Both the position numbers and the translations under genes were made by a program. Shown one piece after another: positions 34,455 to 43,394 of a DNA stretch of 64,000 bases. Origin of the DNA: Pelagicoccus enzymogenes (lineage in GTDB: Bacteria > Verrucomicrobiota > Verrucomicrobiia > Opitutales > Opitutaceae); assembly GCF_014803405.1 (NCBI RefSeq), contig NZ_JACYFG010000038.1, positions 1 to 64,000 on the forward strand, in the 5' to 3' direction. The notes under the pieces were generated by a model that saw nothing but the letters and a program-made list of their open reading frames with translations, was not told the DNA's origin and ran no database searches. Every line of letters begins with the position of its first letter. Position 1 is the first letter of the stretch.

Positions 34455-34660
34455 ACAAGAAAAGCAGCTGCATCGCGCAAACCCTGAAGCAGAGCAAGCA
34501 CTGTTGCGGCAGGCCAAAGCGAGCCGCCTCGCATTTGGGCGGCAATAGTCGCGAAATTGTCACGTTTCTCGTTGCCCCCCGCCCTCTGCTCTCTTCTCCT
34601 CTCGCCCGTCGAAATGCCACTACGCGGCTAGACCTTCCTCCGTAATCACAAAGCCTTACA
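34455..34660. other. Divergent promoter spacer
   Basis: 206 bases between the SLC12-like gene (minus) and the Na/Pi gene (plus). It contains a weak CCGCC...GGGCGG hairpin. No gene and no clear operator were seen. Confidence 0.35.
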
Positions 34661-36352
34661 ATGTACGACACACTGATGCTCCTCCTCCAGGTCCTCGGCG
34701 CCTTGGGAATTTTTATTTTCGGCATGAAGCTGATGAGCGAGTCCATCCTCAAGTTCGCCGGCGAAAAGCTCCGTGCCATCATGAGCTCCATGACCACCAA
34801 CCGGTTCATGGGAATCCTCACCGGACTGTTCATCACTAGCCTCGTGCAATCCTCCTCAGCCACCACCGTCATGGTCGTGAGCTTCGTGCACGCCCAGCTG
34901 CTCACCCTCGTCCAGTCCATCGGCGTCATCATGGGCGCCAACCTCGGCACCACCATAACCGCCTGGATCGTGGCCGCCGGCTTCAAGTTCAGCCTCGCTT
35001 CCGTCGCCATCCCCATCATCGGCATTGGCGTCGCCCTCAGCTTCCTCAAAGGGCACAAGCGTCGCCACTTCGGCAACTTCCTCACAGGCTTCGGCTTGCT
35101 CTTCCTAGGCCTAGGCGAGCTCAAGGGCTCCGTGCCCGACGTTAAAAGCAACGTCGAGATGCTGGAGTGGATCACCAACCTGTCCAACTACGGCTTCTTA
35201 TCGCTCGTTATCTTCATCTTCCTCGGAACCGTGCTCACGGTCATCGTGCAGTCCTCGTCCGCCGCCATGGCCATCACCCTCACCATGGCCTCCCTCGGCT
35301 GGCTCAACTTCGAGCAAAGCGCCGCCATCATCCTCGGCGAAAATATCGGCACCACCATCACCGCCTTCCTCGCCTCCCTGCCGGCCAACGTCGCCGCCAA
35401 GCGCGCCGCTCGGGCTCACTTGATGTTCAATCTCCTCGGCGTCACTTGGATGCTCTTCCTCATCACCCCCTTCAGCAGCCTCGTGATCTGGACCTACGAA
35501 ACCGTGTCCAGCGCCGTGCCGGGCTTCATCCTCAAGGACAACGAGCTCACCACCAAGCTGGCCCTCTTCCACACGATGTTCAACCTCTTCAACATCTGCC
35601 TCCTCGTCGGCTTCACCGGCCAGATCGCGAAGCTGGTGACCAAGATGGTAAAGGACCGCCCCGACGCCTCCCGTCAAACCACCTTCCGCTACCTGCGCAC
35701 CTTCACCCTCGGCACCGGCGAGCTCAACTTCCGCGAAGCTACCAACGCCTTCCAGCGCCTCGGCGACCTCACCAAGAGCATGTTCCAGAAGTTCATCGAG
35801 ATCTACGAGCACCCCGACCAGGACATGTCCAAGCAGGTCAAGGAGATCGACGCCCTCGAAAAGGAGAGCAACATCCTCACCGACGAGCTCACCGAGTACC
35901 TCATTCGCTGTACCTCGGACGAAGTTTCCGAAGAGACCCGCGAACTCGCCTACTCCTACCTCCGCGTCGCTGCCGAGCTCGAGGAGATCGGCGACTGCTG
36001 CCACCGCATGACCAACCGCGCCGTGCGCCGCTACAAGAAAAACCGGCTCGTGACCCCCCTCGCGGAGAAGGAAGTCGTGCAGTTCGGCAAACTCGTGGAG
36101 CGCTTCATCGACCTCTACAGCTCCAAGCTCAGCAGCGAAGTCTCCGCCGCCGACATGGAGCTCACCATCGACTTCGAGAAAGCCATCAACGAAAAGCGCA
36201 AAGAACTTCGCAAGCGCTCCGTCAACCGCATGATCGAGTCGCCCGACAACGTGAAGCCGGAGCTGCTCTACATCGATATCGTCAACACCTGCGAGCGCAT
36301 CGCCAACCACGCCCGCAACATCATGCAAAGCTTGCCCAAGACCCACGACTAG
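34661..36352 (+). CDS. Na/Pi cotransporter-family protein with PhoU-like C-terminal domain
   Basis: 563 residues. Two inverted membrane repeats carry the family motif Q-S-S-S-A: L-V-Q-S-S-S-A-T-T (63-67) and I-V-Q-S-S-S-A-A-M (197-201), each followed by a GANLGTT/GENIGTT loop. This is the SLC34/NptA pattern for sodium-driven phosphate transport. From about 340 to 560 comes a helical PhoU-like domain (FRYLRTFTLGTGELNF, EIDALEKESNILTDELTEYL, ERIANHARNIMQSLPK). Hybrids of this type are common in bacteria and may import or balance phosphate. No pst or pho genes are near. A terminator follows the stop. Confidence 0.92.
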   Translation: MYDTLMLLLQVLGALGIFIFGMKLMSESILKFAGEKLRAIMSSMTTNRFMGILTGLFITSLVQSSSATTVMVVSFVHAQLLTLVQSIGVIMGANLGTTITAWIVAAGFKFSLASVAIPIIGIGVALSFLKGHKRRHFGNFLTGFGLLFLGLGELKGSVPDVKSNVEMLEWITNLSNYGFLSLVIFIFLGTVLTVIVQSSSAAMAITLTMASLGWLNFEQSAAIILGENIGTTITAFLASLPANVAAKRAARAHLMFNLLGVTWMLFLITPFSSLVIWTYETVSSAVPGFILKDNELTTKLALFHTMFNLFNICLLVGFTGQIAKLVTKMVKDRPDASRQTTFRYLRTFTLGTGELNFREATNAFQRLGDLTKSMFQKFIEIYEHPDQDMSKQVKEIDALEKESNILTDELTEYLIRCTSDEVSEETRELAYSYLRVAAELEEIGDCCHRMTNRAVRRYKKNRLVTPLAEKEVVQFGKLVERFIDLYSSKLSSEVSAADMELTIDFEKAINEKRKELRKRSVNRMIESPDNVKPELLYIDIVNTCERIANHARNIMQSLPKTHD

Positions 36353-36385
36353 GCCGGGTAAGCCTGACAAAAGACTTCAAGCAAC

Positions 36386-36419
36386 AGGCCGCCCTTTCGA
36401 GAAAAGGGGCGGCCTTTTT
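36386..36419 (+). terminator. Rho-independent terminator of the Na/Pi gene
   Basis: AGGCCGCCCTTTC (36386-36398) pairs with GAAAAGGGGCGGCCT (36401-36415) with one bulge, and TTTTT follows at 36415-36419. It begins 34 bases after the stop codon. Confidence 0.9.
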
Positions 36420-36502
36420 CGTTCCTGCCACAGCCGCCACCAGGATAAAAGCTGGCACGGCCGTTCCGCGGACGAGAGAAACAATCCGACCGCAACTGCC
36501 GG

Positions 36503-39316
36503 TCACTTGGCCGGCATCAAGGAAACGCCGCGCACGTTCTCCACGGAAAACTGCTTCTGGACGATCGTCTGATAATCCTCGAAGGACAGCCCAAAACCAT
36601 TCTCCAAGAGATCCATCACGCACCCCAAGGTCTTAGGCTTGCCTTGCGACTGCTTGAAAAGGCCTACCAGAGCAGACTGCGAGCGGGAAATCCGCTTCAA
36701 GCCCAAGACCGCAGCGCGCTCCGCCGCCACGAGAAGCGGCTCCCTCAGGGAAGCCTCGAAACTCGCAGCCGCCTCCAGCAGCAGGGCCTCCGCTTCCTCC
36801 GCGTCTTCGCTGGGACAAAACAGGCGTACCTTGATGGCGTTCGAAAGCGGAATCATCTGATGCCCCACCGACTCCACAGATAGGTTACCGGCCCACACCG
36901 GACGATCCGCCATCGCCTGCCGCAAGTGCTCCTCGAACAAGGGCGCCAACACCGACCCCAAACGATCGCTCGCGCAGGATTTCTCTGCCACCTGCGGGAA
37001 CAACAGCGTGATGTTGCCCATATTGCCCGTCATCTCGAAAGTGTCGCGAACCACTCCCGCTTCGCCCCACTTGACCGGCTTGCCGTGGCGGGGCTGCAAT
37101 ACTTTGCCCGTGCGAGCGGGGGCAGAACCGAAGGACTTGCGCACGTCACGCAAAACCGTCCGCGGCATTACGTCTCCGACAACCGTAACTTCGATGTACG
37201 CCTTGTTGCGTACGCCAGCGAGCCACTCCTGCATCGAAGCGAACTCGAGGGCTTCCACATCCTCCGACAAGAAGAAGCTGCGCAAGCGGTCGTCCGAGTT
37301 GTGAAGCATCGTATCAAGCTTCACCGAACTGTTCTTGTCCAAACTCCGCTCGACCATCTTTTCCATATTCTCGATTTCGTCCTCGTAGGCCGCCTTGTCC
37401 AACTTGCCCGTGACCATCCACAGGACCACAACCGAGAAGAAATCGTCCAAATCCGAAGCGTCGCGGCCAACCCCGCTCCAGTAGAGATGGTCCTTCGTCA
37501 CGCCCGCCTCCAAATTTTCAATACCTTTCGCCTTCAACACCTCGCTGATGGTAGGAGCCTCCACCCCATTGCCGATTTTCGTCTTGAGCATCAAGGTGCG
37601 CAGCATCGCCTCAAAAGCTGGATTCGCGTTCTCGAAATCGGAGGTTCCATTGCCAAAAGAAACCATCATCTGAACGCGACCTTGAAACGCGTCGCTCCGG
37701 ATGAGGTTCATCCGCAGGTTATTTGCGAACTCGTATTTCAAAACTGGATACTCCTCAAAACGGACAATCTCCGTCGACTCAACCATCCCGCCAGATCCGA
37801 ATCCGGACCCGAAGTTCCAGTCCTGATCCGCTTCGCCCGCGCGCTCCCAAGTAAAGTCGTAGGACTTGCGCATCGCCTTGAGCCGCTTGTTGATCGCCTT
37901 CGTGCCGAGAGGGAACCCCTTAGGCAACTCCAAATAGTAGCTCAACTCCTTCTCGCGAAACAGCTGGGCGCAGCGGGCGCGAACATTCTCATGAGTGATG
38001 CCGGAAACCACGCCCTGCACGAAATCGGAAAGCTTCGCCCCGTAGCGGAAAGGAATCTGATGCGTCACGCTGCGCACCAAACGATCCGCCACCAATGGGG
38101 CCCACTGCTTGGCGCTCGCCTCCATGTCATAGCTGTATCGCAAACTTAAATACTCGGACTTGGCAACCTCGAGATCCTCCTTGCTCACCCCATATTCCGC
38201 GAGCCGGTGAACCGCCTTGTCAGCGCTCAACAACTGCTCGAGCAAACTCACCACCGGACCGCGACGATTCACGCTCAAAGCCAAACGGTCGCCATAAACC
38301 TCGATCACGCTGTTGGGCAAGCGCTCGCTGTCCGTCGCGTAGGACTGGGCAACCCGCCCGATGAAATCCAAAAGGTAGTAGTCTAACTCGGCGGAACGCT
38401 CGAACAAACTCCCCACTTCCGTCACCTTCGTAATCCACAGGCCAGCCGTGCTCGAGGGAGCGTCCGCGATCTCCAAGTCTCCGCCCGAACGGAACTTGTT
38501 GTCCTTTGCCGGCAGCGGACGCGTTTCCGAGCTCGCTGCCAAGCCGCCGAACTTGCTCTTGACCACATCCTCCACCGCAGCTGCATCCACCACACCAGTG
38601 ACGATCAACACCATGCGATTCGCCTTGTACCAAGTCGACCAGTAGCGCTCCACGTCCGCCAACCCAATATTCGGAACCGATTCCTTCAACTGCGCGTCAC
38701 CAGCTTTCGAATACTGGCTCGAGCGCAGTAGAACCCGTTCGACAACAGCTTGCTTCGGCTCGTGCCTCGACTGCCCCAGCCCCGCGAAATAGTCCAAGCG
38801 AGCTTTCGCTTCGGCGAACATCGTCTCGTCCAACAAGGGAGAGGCGACAAATTCATGCAAGAGCCCTACCGAAATGTCTACCGACGCCGGATTCGGCTCC
38901 TCCAAGTCGATGCGGTAAACCGTATGGTTCAAGTCGACTTCCGTGAAGGCGCGGCTATGCGGGTCCATGCCGTTCGACAGCTTGAAACGAACCAACTGCT
39001 CGCGGTTCACGCCCTTGCTCCCGTAGTTGGACAAGTCAGCCAACAAATCGGCTACCCCCGCCTTTCCCTTCTCTTCCTGAGCCCGGCCCGCCGCCACCAT
39101 CAACCGCAAGCTCACCGCCTCGGAAGCCGAGTCGGTGGGCACAATCGCATAGCGCATCCCATTGGGAAGTTCGCCCCAAATTTCCCCTGCCCCCGGGCCT
39201 TCGCCTTGAGGAAGCGCCGGCCACTGGCCGCCGAAAACGTTGCTCGCGTTCGCAAGAGGAACCAGAGCTAAGATAAAGAGGGGCAGAGAAAGAACAGCTA
39301 AAAGTCGTTTACGCAT
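36503..39316 (-). CDS. M16-family peptidase homologue lacking the zinc site
   Basis: 937 residues from Met at 39316 (the reading open to 39346 adds ten residues). Signal peptide about 1-24 (MRKRLLAVLSLPLFILALV). The overall plan is a two-half M16 protein: ELPNGMRYAIVPTD, SLRLMVAAGRAQEEKGKAGVA, and later NLRMNLIRSDAFQGRVQMMV. But at the zinc-binding site, where active relatives have H-F-L-E-H (as in the protein at 54570), this one reads D90-L-L-A-D94. The downstream third ligand (E-E in the active enzyme) is L-D-Y. All three zinc ligands are therefore missing. It is likely a non-catalytic partner or binding protein in the periplasm. Confidence 0.9.
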   Translation of the reverse strand: MRKRLLAVLSLPLFILALVPLANASNVFGGQWPALPQGEGPGAGEIWGELPNGMRYAIVPTDSASEAVSLRLMVAAGRAQEEKGKAGVADLLADLSNYGSKGVNREQLVRFKLSNGMDPHSRAFTEVDLNHTVYRIDLEEPNPASVDISVGLLHEFVASPLLDETMFAEAKARLDYFAGLGQSRHEPKQAVVERVLLRSSQYSKAGDAQLKESVPNIGLADVERYWSTWYKANRMVLIVTGVVDAAAVEDVVKSKFGGLAASSETRPLPAKDNKFRSGGDLEIADAPSSTAGLWITKVTEVGSLFERSAELDYYLLDFIGRVAQSYATDSERLPNSVIEVYGDRLALSVNRRGPVVSLLEQLLSADKAVHRLAEYGVSKEDLEVAKSEYLSLRYSYDMEASAKQWAPLVADRLVRSVTHQIPFRYGAKLSDFVQGVVSGITHENVRARCAQLFREKELSYYLELPKGFPLGTKAINKRLKAMRKSYDFTWERAGEADQDWNFGSGFGSGGMVESTEIVRFEEYPVLKYEFANNLRMNLIRSDAFQGRVQMMVSFGNGTSDFENANPAFEAMLRTLMLKTKIGNGVEAPTISEVLKAKGIENLEAGVTKDHLYWSGVGRDASDLDDFFSVVVLWMVTGKLDKAAYEDEIENMEKMVERSLDKNSSVKLDTMLHNSDDRLRSFFLSEDVEALEFASMQEWLAGVRNKAYIEVTVVGDVMPRTVLRDVRKSFGSAPARTGKVLQPRHGKPVKWGEAGVVRDTFEMTGNMGNITLLFPQVAEKSCASDRLGSVLAPLFEEHLRQAMADRPVWAGNLSVESVGHQMIPLSNAIKVRLFCPSEDAEEAEALLLEAAASFEASLREPLLVAAERAAVLGLKRISRSQSALVGLFKQSQGKPKTLGCVMDLLENGFGLSFEDYQTIVQKQFSVENVRGVSLMPAK

Positions 39317-39441
39317 AAAATGGGTATGGGATTGATGGAAACACACTTATCCATCGCTCCAAGAAGACAACCCCCAATCCTGCTCTGTTCCCTCAGCTTC
39401 CTGCAGCAACGCAGCTCTCACAGCAACGGTTCGCCAAAAGA

Positions 39442-39756
39442 CTAACGCCGCTTCTTCCAGTTGCCGGGCTGCTTGGCATTGCGTCGCTGCTTCTTGAATA
39501 CAGGCAGCAAACGCTCCTCCATGTAATCGAAAGCCGCCTGCAAGCCTTCCGTTTCGTAAACCACTCCGATATCCGCCTCCACCTGAGTCGGTTGCCCGAA
39601 GGTCGACAAGAACTGGTTGCACGTCATCGCCTTGAAGACCGCCGAACGCTCTCCCAGAGGGATATCCGTCTGGCGCAAAATCCACTCCCGGGCAAACAAC
39701 GCCAGAACCGCGTCCCCCACCCAAGCCTTCGTCCGTTTCGCTTGTTCTTCGTCCAT
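39442..39756 (-). CDS. Mini-ribonuclease III-like small protein
   Basis: 104 residues. KAWVGDAVLALFAREWIL matches the conserved RNase III catalytic helix (F-x-G-D-A-V-L/Y-x-x-x-x-x-x-x-L), with the aspartate and following alanine kept. No double-stranded RNA-binding domain is present, as in Mini-III enzymes that trim 23S rRNA precursors. It is shorter than usual Mini-III (about 130) and lacks an obvious second acidic cluster. The C-terminus is basic (KKQRRNAKQPGNWKKRR). It begins 5 bases after the stop of the unknown 230-residue gene, so the two are likely co-translated. Assignment moderate. Confidence 0.6.
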   Translation of the reverse strand: MDEEQAKRTKAWVGDAVLALFAREWILRQTDIPLGERSAVFKAMTCNQFLSTFGQPTQVEADIGVVYETEGLQAAFDYMEERLLPVFKKQRRNAKQPGNWKKRR

Positions 39757-39761
39757 CGAAA

Positions 39762-40454
39762 TTACTTCAAGTAAGTCCCCAGTCCTGCCGCCTCGAGGAA
39801 CTGGGTCCCCAGCCGCTCAAAGGTTTCCATCAAAACGCCCGCCGCCGTCAGCTTCCCGTAGCGAACCTCCAACACCGCTCCGTCCACGTAAACTTCGCCC
39901 AAGACGCCCTCGATCCGTACCGTGCAACTCGAACAGTCAGACGGATAGTCGACCTGCGTCTCGCCGCTCTCGTCCTCCTCCACCGCGTCGATCACGCGCT
40001 CCACCGAGACCTGTCCCGACAAGGCGCAACGCAAACGGTCGAAACGCGGCCCCACCGCAGCATTGAAAGCCGCCGACTCAAGCAAGTCCCTACTGGCCAC
40101 GTCCTTCACGCTGGTCTCCACCACGTACTCCGCCGGCTCCTCCTCGTCCAACTCGTAGCGGAGCTCCAGCACGAAATCCTTCGTCTCCAAGCGAGCCAGC
40201 CCCGATGCCACGCTCAGCGAAATCTCCTTGCGCTTGTAGCGAAAACGCTCCCGCGCCGCCTGAAAAAGCGCCTCCGCCTCCTCGCTCAATTCCTCCTCGC
40301 AAAGCTTTTCCAAAAAGGCCTGGGTCGCCCCGCAAACCCGGTCCGGCACCGTGTGACGCTTCTTGTCGAAGGCCGCCAACCGGCGTACCTCGCCCCGCGT
40401 CCTCCCCACGATCGCCAATGACCTCACCAAACCTCTCGCTCCAACTTCCTTCAT
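39762..40454 (-). CDS. Conserved-looking hypothetical protein
   Basis: 230 residues, no signal peptide and no membrane segments. It starts with a basic segment (MKEVGARGLVRSLAIVGRTR). A helical part follows (AFLEKLCEEELSEEAEALF), then a mostly beta-type half with alternating charge: EISLSVASGLARLETKDFVL, DYPSDCSSCTVRIEGVLGEV and VLEVRYGKLTAAGVLMETF. The C-S-S-C pair (near 180) could be redox-active or metal-binding. No family was recognised. It ends 5 bases before the mini-RNase III-like gene, which points to an RNA-related context without proving it. Divergent from oleD across 132 bases. Confidence 0.6.
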   Translation of the reverse strand: MKEVGARGLVRSLAIVGRTRGEVRRLAAFDKKRHTVPDRVCGATQAFLEKLCEEELSEEAEALFQAARERFRYKRKEISLSVASGLARLETKDFVLELRYELDEEEPAEYVVETSVKDVASRDLLESAAFNAAVGPRFDRLRCALSGQVSVERVIDAVEEDESGETQVDYPSDCSSCTVRIEGVLGEVYVDGAVLEVRYGKLTAAGVLMETFERLGTQFLEAAGLGTYLK

Positions 40455-40586
40455 CAGATTCGTCCCGCCTAGCTAAGAATCCCCCCATCCCACGCAACCC
40501 AAATCCCCGTTCCCGACGAAGCACCCCATCGCCCCCCCCAACTTCATCCTTCACCCTTCCTCCCTCACCCTTCAACATCCCCCCTA

Positions 40587-41612
40587 ATGCCAACCGTTCC
40601 CGAACCCACCGCCCTTCCGCCTCGCTCCGTGCTCGTCACCGGCGTCAGCGGATTCGTCGGCCTCAACTTGGCCAAACGCCTCCTCGCCCAAGGCTGCCAG
40701 GTCGCAGGCCTCTGCCGCACCGCCCGCCCCGACCTCGAGCGACTCGGCATCCAGATGATCTACGCCGATCTGGCTGACGCCCCCGCCGTTCGCGACGCCT
40801 GCCGCGGCAGGGACACCGTCTTCCACGTCGCCGCCAAGGTCGGCATCTGGGGCAAGCTCGCCGCCTTCCAAGCCGCCAACGTGGAAGGCACCCAAGCCAT
40901 CATCAACGGCTGCCGCGACTTCGAGGTCAAAAAGCTCGTCTACACCTCCACCCCCTCCGTCGTCTTCAACGGACGCAGCATCGCTGGCCAAGACGAATCC
41001 CTCCCCTACGGCGAAAGCATCCCCTGTCCCTATCCCACCACCAAAGTCATCGCCGAAAAAGCCGTGCTCGCCGCCCACGGGCAGCCGCCTGGCAAGCTCA
41101 AGACCGTGGCCCTGCGCCCCCACCTCATCTGGGGCAACGACGACCCCAACCTCGTGCCCCGCGTGCTCGAGCGCGCCCGGGCCGGGAAGCTCCGTATCGT
41201 CGGCGACGGCGACAACCGCGTAGACCTCACTCACGTCGACAACGTCGTCGACGCCCACCTGCTCGCCGAAATCGCCCTCGACCGCTCGGAAAACAACCCC
41301 GGCGGCAAAGCCTACTTCATCTCCAACGGCGAACCGGTAAAGCTCTGGGACTGGATCAACGAGCTGCTGAAAAACCACGACATCCCGCAAATCCACCGCA
41401 AGGTCAGCCTCCCCACCGCCCGCCGCCTCGGCGCCGCCATGGAAGCCCTCTGGAAAACCTTCAAGCTCAAGGGCGAGCCCCCCATGACCCGCTTCGTCGC
41501 CAGCGAACTCGCCAAAGACCACTGGTTCGACATCTCCGCCGCCCGCCGCGACCTCGGCTACCAACCCCGCATCACCATGGCAGAAGGCATGCGCCGCCTC
41601 CTCGAACCATAG
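40587..41612 (+). CDS. oleD: OleD-like 2-alkyl-3-oxoalkanoate reductase (SDR family)
   Basis: 341 residues, extended short-chain dehydrogenase. VLVTGVSGFVGLNLAKRLL is the NAD(P)-binding glycine motif, VFHVAAKVGIWG the D-x-A-A region, YTSTPSVVFNG the catalytic Ser strand and YPTTK the Tyr-x-x-x-Lys pair. ALRPHLIWGNDDPNLVPRVL, GDGDNRVDLTHVDNVVDAHL and GKAYFISNGEPVKLWDW match OleD enzymes closely. OleD reduces the beta-keto acid made by OleA to the beta-hydroxy acid used by OleC. The remaining members of the 3-beta-HSD-like family act on sterols or sugars, so another substrate is possible. It is 12 kb from oleC and alone in its neighbourhood. Confidence 0.8.
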   Translation: MPTVPEPTALPPRSVLVTGVSGFVGLNLAKRLLAQGCQVAGLCRTARPDLERLGIQMIYADLADAPAVRDACRGRDTVFHVAAKVGIWGKLAAFQAANVEGTQAIINGCRDFEVKKLVYTSTPSVVFNGRSIAGQDESLPYGESIPCPYPTTKVIAEKAVLAAHGQPPGKLKTVALRPHLIWGNDDPNLVPRVLERARAGKLRIVGDGDNRVDLTHVDNVVDAHLLAEIALDRSENNPGGKAYFISNGEPVKLWDWINELLKNHDIPQIHRKVSLPTARRLGAAMEALWKTFKLKGEPPMTRFVASELAKDHWFDISAARRDLGYQPRITMAEGMRRLLEP

Positions 41613-41615
41613 CCC

Positions 41616-41671
41616 CTGGAGGGACGGGTGAATGTGTCGCTCCGCTCGCCACCACCCCGTCCGCTTTGCAG
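41616..41671. repeat. Palindromic repeat, CTGGAGGGAC family
   Basis: Head CTGGAGGGACGGGTGAATGTG, foot CCACCCCGTCCGCTTTGCAG; the stem is GGACGGG/CCCGTCC. It shares the internal GTGAATGTG with the copy at 16427. It lies three bases after the oleD stop and makes the start of the next frame look longer than it is. Confidence 0.8.
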
Positions 41672-41708
41672 GATCATCCCACCACCCAAAACCTTCAACC
41701 ATCCAAAA

Positions 41709-42197
41709 ATGCTCCAGCACCTCTACCTCGTCCGCCACGCCCACGCCGAGTCCGACGCTCCCAGCGACGCCCTCCGCCCCCTCAGCCCCAAAGGCCACCG
41801 CCAATGCGACCGCCTCGTCAAAGCCTTCTTCCGCAACCAACAAATCCAGACCCCCGCCATCTGGCAAAGCGGACTCCTGCGAGCCCGCCAGACCGCCGAA
41901 GCCCTCGCCCAAGGCCTCGACATCACAGCCCCGCTCGAGCAACGCGACGGCCTCGCCCCCTACGACAACCCCAGCGACATTGCCGACCGGCTCAACGCCC
42001 TCGACCACAGCTGCCTCGTCGCCGGCCATGAGCCCAACCTCTCGCTCCTCGCCTCCCTCCTCATCGCCGGACACGACAACTTCCAACGCATCGTCTTCCC
42101 CAAAGCCTCCATCCTCTGCCTCAGCCGCATGAAAGTCGGGCCCCAAGCCACCCCTTGGCAAATCGAGTGGCACCTCTCCCACAAACACTTCAAGTAG
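41709..42197 (+). CDS. SixA-like histidine phosphatase
   Basis: 162 residues from ATG 41709 (M-L-Q-H-L-Y-L-V-R-H-A-H-A-E). Upstream residues in the frame (from 41628) come from a palindromic repeat and were rejected. RHAHAE is the catalytic His motif of the histidine phosphatase superfamily. LSPKGHRQCDRLVKAF, RARQTAEAL and VAGHEPNLSLLASLL follow in the order and spacing of SixA, a single-domain phosphohistidine phosphatase. SixA acts on Hpt domains (in E. coli, ArcB and the nitrogen phosphotransferase chain). An Hpt protein is encoded at 21440, but a link is only speculative. Confidence 0.85.
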   Translation: MLQHLYLVRHAHAESDAPSDALRPLSPKGHRQCDRLVKAFFRNQQIQTPAIWQSGLLRARQTAEALAQGLDITAPLEQRDGLAPYDNPSDIADRLNALDHSCLVAGHEPNLSLLASLLIAGHDNFQRIVFPKASILCLSRMKVGPQATPWQIEWHLSHKHFK

Positions 42198-42291
42198 GGC
42201 TGGCGCTCGTCATGGATCTTGAGCGAAGCCGAAAGGCTCCACACCGCAACAACCTACCGCGCTTCTCCCAAACACCTAATTCCCTCTCCCC

Positions 42292-43212
42292 ATGAAAATC
42301 CTCCTCACCGGTGCCTCGGGACTCCTCGGATCCGCCTTCGCCCAAGCCGCTAAACGACGCGGTCACCATGTAGTTGGAATAACAGGACGCTACGACGGCC
42401 CCCTCCCCGGCCCCGCCGAACGCAAGCAGCTCGATCTCGCCGACCTCAACGCCCTCGAAGCCTTCGCGCTCGAGCAATTCCCAGACGCCATCGTCAATTG
42501 CGCCGCCATCTCCGAACCCGGCGACTGCGAGAAAGACCCCGCCGCCAGCCGACTCCTAAACGTCGCCCTCCCGGAAAAACTCGCCCTCCTCGCCCGTCAC
42601 CTCTTCGCCACCCTCATCCACATTTCCTCCGAACAAGTCTTCGACGGAACCGCCGCGCGTTACTACCGCGACTCCCCACCGTCTCCACCAAACGAATACG
42701 CACGCCAAAAGCTCGAATCCGAGCACCGCGTCAACGAGCTCGCCGCCGAATTCGCCACCACCCTGAGACTGCCCCTCCTCATGGGCAACAGCCTAGCCGG
42801 CACCCGCAGTCTGCACGAACGCCTCCTGCTTAGCTGGTCGAAAGGCCAAGCCACCCCCCTCTTCACCGACGAATACCGCCAACCCTGCCTCGTCGACAAC
42901 GCCGCCGCCGTCATGCTCGAGCTCTGCGAGCGCTCGGACCTCAAGGGCGTCTACCACTGGGCCGGAGAAAAATGCATCTCCCGCTACGAAATGGGCCAAC
43001 GCATCGCCCAGCACTTCGGCTTGCCCGCCGAGCAACTCGTGCAAGCCGCCCAGCGGGGCGACGATCCCCGTTTCGCCCACCGGCAAGCCCGCCTCGACCT
43101 CGACATCACCCCCCTCGCCAGCAAGCTCAAGACCCAAGCTCAAGCCTTCGCCGACCAGCTCGACGCCCTGATCGTCCCCAAACCCGTCCGCTCCTGGTAC
43201 CACAGCCAATAA
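42292..43212 (+). CDS. RmlD-like NAD(P)-dependent sugar reductase/epimerase
   Basis: 306 residues of the extended SDR type. MKILLTGASGLLGSAFAQAA binds the cofactor; VNCAAISEPGDCEKDP is the RmlD-like substrate loop. ISSEQVFDG carries the Ser region and Y-A-R-Q-K the catalytic Tyr/Lys. FTDEYRQPCLVDNAAAVML and GVYHWAGEKCISRYEMGQRI are typical of dTDP-4-dehydrorhamnose reductases. No rmlA, B or C is near, and the exact sugar or other substrate cannot be stated. Methionine adenosyltransferase beta-subunit-like proteins share this fold. Spacing to the SixA-like gene is 94 bases. Confidence 0.75.
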   Translation: MKILLTGASGLLGSAFAQAAKRRGHHVVGITGRYDGPLPGPAERKQLDLADLNALEAFALEQFPDAIVNCAAISEPGDCEKDPAASRLLNVALPEKLALLARHLFATLIHISSEQVFDGTAARYYRDSPPSPPNEYARQKLESEHRVNELAAEFATTLRLPLLMGNSLAGTRSLHERLLLSWSKGQATPLFTDEYRQPCLVDNAAAVMLELCERSDLKGVYHWAGEKCISRYEMGQRIAQHFGLPAEQLVQAAQRGDDPRFAHRQARLDLDITPLASKLKTQAQAFADQLDALIVPKPVRSWYHSQ

Positions 43213-43228
43213 CACTCCGCTTCGTCAT

Positions 43229-43307
43229 CTCCTTCTTATTCTTCTTCATCCTCTTTGGATCCCCCACATTGCCTGCTTCCAAAGAGAAGCAGGTTGAGAT
43301 GAAGAAG
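43229..43307. other. Imperfect nested inverted repeat
   Basis: CTTCTTCATC (43241-43250) pairs with GATGAAGAAG (43298-43307). Inside it CCTGCTT (43272-43278) pairs with AAGCAGG (43287-43293). There is no T-run, so a terminator is doubtful. It lies between the RmlD-like and ligase genes. Confidence 0.4.
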
Positions 43308-43394
43308 GAGAAGCAGAGACCCAAGCCCCTCGCCCCTACGCCCCACCTAATTCATTGACCTTGACGCCCTTTCTCTAACTGTAGCAACCGACAC

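Noticed and set aside
40584-42188. Minus-strand open frame (534 codons) opposite oleD and the SixA gene
   Set aside because: Spans two well-supported plus-strand genes and is low complexity.
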